Source of the DNA: Puffinus mauretanicus
Taxonomy: Eukaryota > Chordata > Aves > Procellariiformes > Procellariidae
Assembly: GCA_023333565.1 (NCBI GenBank)
Contig: JAJKFH010003075.1
Location: 1,105,501-1,169,500, forward strand
DNA length: 64,000 bases
Direction of reading: 5' to 3'
Made by a program: the position numbers and the translations under genes. The first letter of the stretch is position 1. Each line of letters starts with the position of its first letter. The notes beneath the pieces were generated by a model. That model did no database searches and was not told the DNA's origin. It saw nothing but the letters and a program-made list of their open reading frames with translations. Positions 49,301-61,300 of this stretch are shown here, in pieces.

Positions 49301-52300
49301 GTGTTCCTTATTACATTTCTGTTTCTAGAAGGCAGGTGAGATCCAGGAATGCATTTCATGAACTTTCAGGAAGGCCTGAGAAGCTCCGGGCCTTGTTCCA
49401 AGATGGTAACACAGGCTAGTTTCAGAGTTGCGCTTGCGTCAGGGCATAGTTTCCAACGTTCTCTCTCAAATTTTATTTAAATGTTTCCATCCAAGCTTCA
49501 AATTGAAAAGGTGAGATTTGTGTCCCCTTACTTCAGACATTTGAAATCTAGGTGTCAGTCTAAGCCTGTTACTTAGACCTCTACTTCACTCTGCAGAGAC
49601 AGAGGCACCTTCAGAAGGCAGGTTATTCCAGACACCTTAGATGTGGGTCTTCACTTCGGAACTGGCAATGGAGGGAGCCTCCACTTTTAGCTTAGATGTG
49701 CATAACTAATTTTTTGACATCTAAAACTAGAGGAAGCACTTCTTCTGTTTGTTTTGAGCATTCATCTAAAGAAAGAAAGAAGGGTTTTCTGCAGTTTCTC
49801 TCTTATACTGTAACACATAGGGCTTAGAAAGCAGAGTCTTTTCAGTCCATCAGCTCTAGAAATAATTATTGGAGTGCTTTGGGACTTAAAGACGTTGAAT
49901 TCATCATTTCATTAATAAGGAGTGCACTAGGGTCCCAAGGGCCTCCTTGCATGAGCTCAGGAAATGCTCCTGACCAGAGGTTTGCAGAAGAGCTCTTTGG
50001 AACTAATACATACTTTACTCAGCATTAGTTACTAGTGTCAACTACTGTGACACCTAGCTGGTGTCACATCTTTTCTTTCTAAATTGTATAGTGCTTCTGT
50101 CGCTTTCTTTTGTGGGAATGCAGTTGCAGACTTATCTATATTGGGTTCTATGTAGAAAAATGCTAGATTTTATATATATATATATATATATACATACACA
50201 TACACACACTCTCACACATACACATATTAGCATTGATCTTTCTGGGCTTTCTGTTTATGACAGTTTCACACTCCTCCATACTTTCCCTGATAACAAGAGC
50301 TGTTTGTTTACTGAATGTCTTAATGGTGTAGGAAGTGCTTGGGCCTGTTGTGCTGTTTTTGCTCTTGAGCAGAATGTAAGGGGTGTTGGCATCGTTTCAC
50401 AGATATGACTGACTAAAGTACACTTGACTTGTGTGCAGGGGGTTCATGCACCTGGGAGCCAGAGCCACATTGCAGAAAATGTCAGCTCTAGTTCCTTCAC
50501 GGTGAACATGTCCTTTCTGTTGTTTGTTTTGTTTTTTGTTTGGGTTTTTTTCTTCCTTTTGCTTTGTTTTGTTTGACTGGTGACAGTATGGTACTGTGCC
50601 TTTTAGTGAAGCAGCTTGCCTGTATGAAGTAACTACGCCTATACTCTAAAACTAATAGGAGAAGCGCAAGAGCTTTATTGCCTTTTCCCTTCACAAGGAT
50701 CTTAGAATTTGTTAGTAGAGCATATTGCAACTTTTGCGTAGCTATTATTGCTGATAAATATCCTGTTTTTTTCCTTTGCTACTTTTTATTACCCTCACGC
50801 CTCTTATTGTTCTACATCCTAATAAACCTCTGAAATCTGTGCTGAATCACAACTATAAGGTCCAAAGACATAGGAACAGTCCTCATGAGAAATGACGAGT
50901 ACAGCTGTTTATCCTAATGGATGCCTACTTGGCAGGTCGTAAGATCCACACGAACTATATTGTCCTTCTATAGATTTCAGGAAGTCTGTTTTGGGAACGC
51001 TATTTTTCGTGCAGTTTTCATGACTGCCCCTGTAAGATTATCTTGTTCCTCAGTCCCATGCTAGGTATTATTTTAAGACTATTTTTTAATTTTCCTAGGA
51101 AAAAAATCAACCCTATAGTATGGTAAATAAACAATAGCAGAGATGAATTTGTCCACTTGTATGTGATGTAATTCTTATATGAAACTTATCTTTAAGATGA
51201 AGAATTTTAATACCATTACTTTCACTAGTTTTAGACTTTTTTTTTTCTTTCTCCTTTCTGTGATAGGAATGTTGCTGTAATGGAGTTTTTAAGCAGCTGA
51301 CATAAATCGGGTTAGGGCCATTCTTGCCCATGTGACATTTGCAGTATGCATCAAAGTTGTTTTTAAACTATTGTTCACTGTGTAAGAAAGTATCTCTGAG
51401 CAGGCAGTATCTGGTAATGAAAATCAGTTGTTATCACTCCAGTAACGAAAATAGAGACTTCTTGCAGTTATGTGTTTTATTTCTTTGCTACTGTACAACT
51501 GTTTTCTAGGAACTCTTTTGTCAGCAACGTTCTTTACAAACACTGGATCAGCAGTGCAACCAGATAAGAAGCAAACTGAATCAGGAGCTACAGCAAGCCA
51601 AAAATGACTTCAACGCTCTGCAGGCAGAATTTGACAAAGTAGGCTTTTTTTATATTAAAATCTTCTACTAGAGCTGGTATTTAGTTGTCTCAGCAGTACT
51701 ACCGTAATTTAATTATACATAAAGCAAAAATTAATGTGGGGACTTGTATTAATCTTTTATACAGTTTGTGTTAGCTGTTTTGTATTTACCATTTCTCACT
51801 GAAATACTATATATTTAAATGTGAATTACAGGCTCTTAAAAGTTTGGGGCTAGTCCACTTCCCACAGGGAAGGAGATGTGAATGCTGAACAGTGCAGCTA
51901 AAATAAATCTGCGAGAGAGGAGCAGCTGAGGCTGAACACAAGAGAGAGACACCTTATATAGAAAATGTGTAGAGGTGCAGTTTGATGATGGAGCTAAACT
52001 AAAGGTAGTTGCCCCTTGAAACAGCAGCCCCATCTCATATACCCTGGCCATGCACTCCTGGTACTTCTTTTTTAGCAGTGCTACTCCTCATGTGACTCTG
52101 CAGAGAGCTGATACAGGAGCTAAGAGAGCAAAGAAAAAATATATATAAATTAGGATATGTGTACACAGGCACAAGTGTTTGCTCTGTTTAACTCCCTGAA
52201 CTGGTTCTCCACAAAATGAGATGAGTGTTGGGGCTTGTGTAAGGAGGAACATCAGTACAAAGGAGGTCTTCCACAGCTTTGGCAGCAGCTAGTTATTAGA

Positions 52301-55300
52301 ACACATTAGTTGTCACAAAACCACAATTTTAAGGAAGTTAGAAAGCAGCACAAGCCTGAAGAGTGGGTGACCAGAAAAGAAGAATGTTTAAAAGCCTCAA
52401 AAACCCTTGAGAGCCCCTATAAAGCAGCAGAGCTAACTGAATTTCTAAAAAGGGCCACAAGTTTTTGAAAGTTATATTGAGAAGCCCCATTAGCAGGCAG
52501 GCTGAACTGAAACAGCATTTCTAAAACTGACAACAACTTTCTTACAGGCTTGTTTTATTTTTGGAAATATAGCCATGGGAATACATTCTGTCAAATGTTT
52601 TCAGTGGAGGTTTCTTTATATGCACATTCTTTTGTATATGCTTACTGAAGAAATTGATTTCATAGAGAGAAAAAGAGGTGCTTTTTAGTTCTTTCTCCAA
52701 GAAAGCTAATTTATTACCTAATGACCTCAGAACAGACTTTTTTTTTCTTCCTTTTTTGACCTGATAGTGGCATTTCCTTCCTTTTTAATCTGGAGCATTA
52801 TAGGACTATTTTGAAAGAGCTACAACTTGTTCAGTTTTTATAAAATCTGTGTCAATGGAGCAATAAATACAGTTATGATCCTAACTTTCTGATTCTCATA
52901 GCTTAGCAAAAAGGCTATTACATTCCCAATCTCATTTGTATCCTACAGATATCATTGTGGTGATGTAGCTGCAATTTCAGACAGTCTAGAACTGTATGTA
53001 TTTTAGAGACATACCATCTTTCTGGTCAGAGGCAAAGGAGCGAAAAGGCAACAAGCAGCTATTTTCTGAACCATAGTAAAGCAACTTTAGGTTCACGGTG
53101 GGATAAAACAATGTAGTTTTATTTTGTAATACAATGTTGGAGTTCAAGAATGGGAGTTTTAAAAAAAAAAGTTATATATTCCTGTGAATACAATGTTGAT
53201 TTTCAACATTCTTACAGGTAATGGCAGTGAAACAACGCTTGGAACATGATACCAGTGATCTCACCCAGAAGCTGTGCAGAGCAGAGCAGGCTTTATTAGC
53301 AGCCCAGGCTAAGGAAACTGATTTTACAAGAAACTTTGAGGTAACCAATGCAGAAGAGCAGTTGATAGAATTAATAGCATAAATTGGCAATCTGTAAACA
53401 CTAATACTGTCGAGCATTTGCTCACATAGCATATTTTCCCATAACCAATCTTTAAACACTTTCATGGATTATCTTAATAACGTATCTTAGTTGTAACACA
53501 AAATGAGGTCTTCACTAACGTCATGTAGATTAATGCAATTTGTGGAGTTGACTGCGCGGTTAGGATTCATTGCTGTAATGCTGCTGATATAGTTCTAGTT
53601 CATGTTGGACTTATGTTTTATCAAAAATAGGTTTTTGTTTCAAGAGATTCTTGCTTTTAGTCCTGAGATAAAAATATATCAATGCTTGCCTGATTTTAAA
53701 AGTAAATTCTGGAATCATTGGCTACTGCTTTGATGCACACTATCAAACTCAATGATTTTGTACAAAGACTTACTATATCTTCTTTTAAAAAAAATGCATT
53801 TTTCTTAGAAAAAACAGATATATGCTGCTGCAAAAACTTTCCCCCAAATGAAGATAAATTCAGAGAAGTCTTTGGATGCTGCCATACTACCTCATATTCA
53901 CACATGCATGAATCTTTTCACTTTAATGTCTCCTTTGTTGTCTCAGGGTATATTGTTTTGCTTTGGTGGCAATCAGAGCAGCTACACTTGAAATTGTTAC
54001 AGTTGTGCCACTAGAGACCTCTCAGTGCAAATTTTATCCTTTATTTGGAGAATCAGAAGTAAAAAAGAAAGAGAGCTCAATACCTATGTAATTCATGTCA
54101 CAGTTTTTTTTATTTAAACACTCTTATTTTGCTTGTTGCCTGTTGTCATGCGCAGATATAAAATAATCCGGCAAAATTTCTGCCAGAAATTTCCCTGTCA
54201 AAATTCTGTGAACAAATTTGAAGTAAAATAGTGTTTTTTCTTCAGATCAGCACAAACATTGGTACAGCTTTAGTATATTGTGACACTTTAGGTACATTCG
54301 TGCTGGTAGATTATAACATCTGGGAACATTCCCAGCTATTGGAATGTGACTATTTATACTGTTAATTGCACTTTGCATTGGCCCAGCTGGCTAGCACTCT
54401 TTCATACAATTCCCAGGCACAGTTTGGGAGTTCACATGAGCCTGGGACCATTCCCAGCAAGCAGTTTGGTTAGAGCCACCTGTTTAGGAAGATAGAAGAC
54501 TTTAGTGGTACAGATATGGGCTGTTCCATGCCACTTGGCCTCGAGGCCAGATAGTGGTCCTTGAAACCTATTTAATAAATAAATGTAACCAGTGCCTTCC
54601 AGTGGTAAGGCTAATCAAGATAATTTTTGTTCTTCCAATGTATCCCAGAGAAGGAAAGCCTCCATCAAGCTTCTGCACATTCTTAATGAAATCTTTCATA
54701 TTTTTAGACAAAAAAAAAAGTTTATATCAGATATTGTGGGTTCCTGTCCTTTCTGGCTTTGAAATCATGGAGTGAGGTTAAATTTGATACAGTTTTTTGA
54801 GATTCCATTGTCAGAGAGCATCTAATTTGTGGAAATACCTTTTTTTGCTGCAAATTCTTGGGAGTGCTTCATTTTATCTACCAGTCTTGTATCCATCTTA
54901 CTAGGCTGTAACTATAGTCAGATTTTTTCTTCGTATGTGTTTATCTTGGTCAGACAATTGAACAGCTGGTGACAGTGATGTTGTATTAGAACATGACCAA
55001 TAAATTTATAAAGAAGCTTAATCTGGGGTAGATTGTAATATTTAGAGATCAGTAACACTACGGTTCTCTATTTTAAGACTCGCACATGAGAAAGCATGGT
55101 ATATGTCAGCAGAACTTAGGGTAAGGCTTGTCTTCCTCACTCTCATAAATAAGTATAATGCAAAAAATTACATCGAATTGTTTTGAAGTCTTGGAGGCTT
55201 TGTTGACAGTAGATTTTGTTTATAGTGAAAGAAAACAAGAGTGAGATTGGCATTTCTTTTCCTTTATTAAAGGGAAATTGTTGCGGTCTTACATTAATGG

Positions 55301-58300
55301 TCTAACTACCCAGTGGAGAATACAGTTGTTTTCCACTGGTTAATCCACTGCTGTGTTTAGTCCTTACTATATAAGAAGATTGGTGTTCCAAAAAAGTTGC
55401 AAAACAGATACACTTGTGAGACTGGATCCAGGATATGCTTAGTCTAAGGACTATTAAGCTTTGCAATGGTGGTATCTCAATAGCTTAGCAGTTCTGGCAT
55501 CTTAGCATATGGTTTACATTTTGATGGTGCAAGCAAGCCCATAACTATTCTTGGAAAAATTGATCAGTCAGTCCCTAATCTGCTCATAAGCCTGTCCCAT
55601 GAAGAGTTTCTCTAGAATAATAGTACTACCTGTATATAGGTTCTGGAGTTTGCTTTGGTTTGGTTTTTCCTTTTTCAAGGGACAATTGCAGAATGGCTAA
55701 TTTGAGTAATACAACGTAAAAGTAGAATCGATAACTGGGTTGAAACCAAATTGATTCTTTTGCTTATAGCTTTGGAAAGTGGCTAGTTACTATCAGATAC
55801 TTAGTCCATTAAATTATGGGTTCCTGGGTTTTGCTGAGTGCTGCTTATTGGGAATGTTTGCACCAAATAAAAATAATGGGACCTTTCAGTCATTTTAATT
55901 TCTTAAACTTGTTTGTTTTTCTTTTCATAGATTTTCTAATGAACAGACTTGTTTAGTTCGTGTTCTTGTATTGCATCTGCATATGGTGCTTTGAATGCAA
56001 GAAGTTTGGACATTTGTACTTCTTTGAAAAAAATATTGTTAAGATTACTAGAAAACTTCATTGAAACTTGTATGTGGCTGGATTTTTTTTTAAACTGTGG
56101 GTAGGGAACGCTATGAGTAGAAGGGAAGGTAACTGCTAGTGACAGTGATAATTTTAATCATGTTCTGAGGGTGATTTATTTATGTTGTTGCAAAAACAAG
56201 CCTGCCATGCCAGCAGGCTTTTAATTTTTTTCATCCAGACCTTTCCATTTCTTGAGCTTGGCTTTTGTGAAATGCTGCCCATCTGCTAGTAGTAAACGGA
56301 TGAATAATTGATGGCCTGTTTCCAATTGGACCATGCCAGTTCCATGCCATCTGTTGTCCAGCAGCACAGGAGTCTGGAGAAAAAGGATTAGTTTCTTTAA
56401 AAGAACTTTTATTTGGCTTCCTAGATGCAATGTAGTTACATAGTTTTGTTTGTGGTTTGGTTTGTTTGTTTGTTTTTTTAAAACTCAAATTTATTTGGAA
56501 GAAAATACTCTTAATGGCAAAACAACCCTCTGAACCTTCTAAATAAAACTTGATCAGTGTTGCCATGATGATGATGTTCAGTGGAGAGAGAACTTGTTGC
56601 TACATGAGATGATAGGTGAAATCTGATCTATAAATTTCTTATTAATTTTGATGCTATTGCAGGGATTTGTTCCCTTTGTTGGTTTGGGAAAGTAGCCTAA
56701 CTTCAACTTGGATTTTACAGGATATGTCCTGTCCTGTCTCAATCTGTTTGGGGCAGGTCGTGTGGAGCTGTTTGCTCTATGCAAACAAGGGGCATGCTAA
56801 CTATGTCAACTGGCAGCATCTCTCAGATGCTGTCAACTAGTTAAGAATAGTTCAGCTTATGTTCCCAAGCAGTGCTTAGGAACCCATGCATAGCTGGGTT
56901 AAGACTCAATAGGACCTAATGGAATATCTTTCTTTTGATTTAAATAAACTGAATTGTTTGATCTTCTTGGCAATTCACATGAAATATGGTCTTGTTTGGT
57001 TTTGTTTTAGGAAGTGAAGCAGCAGAAAAACCTTCTTGACTGTCAACTTGAAAAAAAATTGCAAGAGATCCACCAACTTGAAAAAGAATTAAATACGATC
57101 AAGCAGTCTCTAAAGCAGAGCCAGAGTTTTGCAGAAGAGATGAAAAGTGAGTTACGTATTTAAATTTGCAGAATTCCTGTTACATGTTTAATGATGTATG
57201 TTTCCTGCAATCCTGTAAGTTTCATTGTGAATTAAAGTAAAAAGGTTTCCACTGTGGGATGTGATTAGTGTTTTTAACCAACATTGAGTTTGTCCTAAAT
57301 GGAAATTAATTTTTGTCTATGAATGTATACAGTTCCTGAAGATACACAATTTTGAAATTAATCGAAGTATACTGAACTTATCAGCAAACTGAATTTCATA
57401 GAATCTATTTAAACCAGAAAACTTCTGTTTTGTAATTCTTTTATGTGTTTCATAGAGTTTTTTAGGGGAAAAAAAAAAAAGGAAGGAAAATGTTGCATAA
57501 CCACTGATAGTTGAGTCTTGCAGTGTTTGTTTCTAATCGAGAACACAGTTTACCAGGAGTTGAGCTGAAATATACTTTGTAGTTCTGCTGGATCTGCCTA
57601 AAAAAAGGGGATAGATTCCCACTTGTTGTTCTGTGCATCCCATTTGTTGTTTCTGTGCATCAATCAAACTTCATGTAAGATTTCAAAATGGAGCTTTTGA
57701 ATTTGATTCTGTTCTCCTTAAAATTAATGACAAACTTTTCACTGACTTTCAACTGATAATTTGTTTTTGATCGTATAGAAAATTTGCAGCCTTTACCAGC
57801 TAGCTAGTGGAACGTAATGCCTCCCTGCCCCCTCCCCCGCCCCGTACTTATCTTTGGTGGTTCTTAGTCTGCTCCTATCAAGGCAGGAAAAAAATTGTGA
57901 CAATTTAGAAAATGACTGCGTAGAATTAGACATTCTTTAGCAGAAACTGATCCACAAGAAGGTCACATACTGGAATGAAACCTGTCCTGTTTTTTAAAAA
58001 AAAAAAAAAGACAGTGCTACTTTATATAAAAGTTTGGTGAAAGTGAGACACACCAACAACAGGTAGTTACACCTGAGAAGTACGGACTGACCGGCTTGGA
58101 GTGCAGACTTGTATCAGACTGCAGAGTGGAAAGCTGACAATGTTTATGAGTACATAGTGTCCGATAGCCTAAGGTGATATAAATGATCTTTTATCCAGTG
58201 ATATAACTTGAGAGTAATGCTTTGCACTAGAATGAGAATTGAAAATTGTAAAAGTAAATAGTAATTTTTCATTTAGAAAATTATCAGTTGAATTGCCAGT

Positions 58301-61300
58301 ATTGACTGGGAAAGATTTGATGGTGTTTTTCTTTTACAGATAAGAACACTTTTCAGGAAGCAGAGCTGAAGTTACTGGAAGAGAAATTTAAAAAGCAAGA
58401 GAGCTCCCTTTCACTGGAGAAGCTGAAAATAGCTTTAGCTGACATGGAAAAGCAACAAGATTCTACCGAAGATCTGCTCAAGGAAAAAGATAATCATATT
58501 AAAGAACAAAACTGTAAAATAAGTAAAATGGAGGAAGAATCAGAAGCTTTGCAGAGGCTCCTTGGATTCAAGCAGAGAGAATGTGAAGAATTGCAAAAAG
58601 AGGCTACTGCTTTTTCTCAATGGAAAAATGAAAATGATCATCTTATAAATAAACTTAAGTCTGAAAAGGAAGGTATGCTGACTCATATTAATGACTTGGA
58701 GAGTTCCCTTCAAAGTCAGCAAATCAAAAATCATGAGCATAGTGAGAAACTCAGAATGATGGAAACTGAAAGTGACAGGAAAAGCACAGAAATTAGAGAA
58801 CTTAAAGACATGCTGGAATGTAAAAGTGCAGAATTAGAAGAACAAAAAAAAGCTTTTGATGAACTTCAGCAGAAAGCAGAATGTTCTGATAAAAAGTACT
58901 GTAAAGAGATAGAAAATATGTCCTGTAAAATATTCCAGCTTACCAACCAAGTTGGTGAACTAGAAGAAAAGTTACAGTTAGCAGCAAGTGAAGGACTGCA
59001 AAGGGAACAATGTTATCATGACCTGCTTGGTGAATATGAAAAAATCTGTTGTCTTATAAAAGCAAAAGGTACTTCAGAAATGACAGAAGAGGGAGAAGTT
59101 AATTTACAAAGTGGTCAGCATAAAACTGTTTTAGATAATATGCAACTTGCAGCAAATAACTCCATTGCTGAGGATCGTGGATGTGCAAGAACTCTTCTAG
59201 AAGTAGGAAAAACTAAGGATCTGGCCATTTTACGAGATCAGATCTCTTCTCTTGAGATTTCCTTAGTGGCTCAAAAGCAGCTGACTTCAAATCAGCAGCA
59301 GCAATATGAAGACTTACTGCAAATAAAGGGTGAAACAGAAGAAAGATTATTTAATGTGGAACAGATGCATGAAAGCTTCATGACAGAAACTAATCAGCAC
59401 ATTAGTAACTTGCAAGCAGATATTTCAGCACGTCAGAAATTAGTTGAAAAAACTTTAGCTATTCTTGAGGAAAAGAACGTGCAACTGCAAACTTTGAACG
59501 GAAGATTAGAAAACCAACAAGCTGAGCTTCAGGATTTAAAGACCAATAATAAATTGCTTGAGGATTCAGTAAGACAGCTGAAGCTTATGTCTGGAACATG
59601 GGATTCAGAGAAGAAGGACATGTCTTCAATGATTTGCTCATATAGCAAAAAAATTGAGGAACTTGCTGAAGAAAATGCAACCCTTAAGGATTTAAGCAGA
59701 GCTTTAGAGCAAGAACAAATAACTTTACTGGAAGCAAATAAAAATATTTCTGATAGTTTAAAGGAAAGAGAAGAAATCATTTCTGAAATGTCCGGAAAAC
59801 ACAAGGAGGAAAGACAACGTATTGAATCAAGAACTGAAGAAATCAAAACAGAGCTTAAAGCTTTGCAAGCAAAGTATAAATCAGTGGAAGAAGAAAATGT
59901 AAACGTGATGAGCATTCTGAGAGAGCAGACAATTGAATTTGAGGAAAAGAAAGCAAAATTAGAACAAGAGAAACAGGTATTTAGTGAGAATAGAGACATC
60001 TTACGTAAACTAATAGCGTCAGAAGAAATAAAAAAGGATTTGGTTCAAGAACTTCAGCAACTGCAGTCAGAATTTTCCAATATCCAACATATGCCTTCTG
60101 TGGAGTCTGACTGTTTAAGACAGGAAATGTTAAATAACAGGGCAACACAAAATACAATGCAAGAGAAATGTGGTATCGTATTTCAAGACAAGGAGCAATT
60201 GGGGAAGGAACTAGAAACAAAAAGTGAACCGCTAATGTGTGACATTAGTTGTGAACGGAGACTCCATTCAGAACAGCTGAGGAAGTTCATGGAAGAAAAA
60301 GATGCTGAGCTGAATAAATACCAAGTTAAACTTGAGCTTCTTCAAATGGATTTTGAGGACAGAGAACTCTCCTTAGAGAACTACAAGTTAGAAGTGATGC
60401 AACTGGAGACTGCTTTAAAAGGCATGGAAGTAGAACTTGAGAAAAGTGTGAGAGAGAAAGAGAGACTGCAGCAAAAACTGCTGTCTGTTAAAGAATTGAA
60501 AACTTTGGATTCTCCGCTTACAGTATTAGAAGAAGATGGCCACTCATTGGAGTATAATTATGATAGTGTTTCCCAGAATTGTGGCAAAAGAGGAATGGAT
60601 GAAAGTTATTCATCGGTCTTGCTGGCATCCTCTTTGCAGGTAACGATAAACAATCTGAGTGAGCTTGAGAAAATATGTGAGAGGTTGCAGAGTGAGAATA
60701 TTCTATTAGCCTCTGGATTTAAAGACTCAAAAATCAATGGCATCACAGGTATTAATAAAGTGGCAGAGGAGAAGGAGAACATAATGAATGCAGATAAAAA
60801 TTTAAAAGCAGAGAAAGCTATTTTTCCTGATGAACTTATGGATCAAAGTGATAACAGCGATCTGAGAATGTATTTTGATAATAAGGAAATGTCCTTCAGA
60901 TTTAAAGAATGCAGTACTGGACCCAGTTCTGACTATGAAGATTTAAAATTGTCCAGCAAAGAAATTAAAATACACTTTGCTGAAGTCAGAGAGAAGCTTT
61001 TGTCTTTCCAGAATGAACATATAAAATTACATGAACAACACTGCAGTATGAGCTCAAACATATCTGAGCTACAGTCTTGTATTGAAATACTGAAGGCAGA
61101 AAATTCTGCATTGTCGACGAGTCTGAGCAATGCTCATATAGATTCTGTGAGAGTGCCATTATCTTCTAGCCAAACCGACACACTGTCTAAATTAGATGAA
61201 ACTAAGTCCATGGTTTCTTCCTCAGATCTTTTTGAAAGTCCCTGTTTTATAGAAGTAAGTGAGGTGGTTGATTCTCGTGACAGTGGTATGTGTAAATGGA

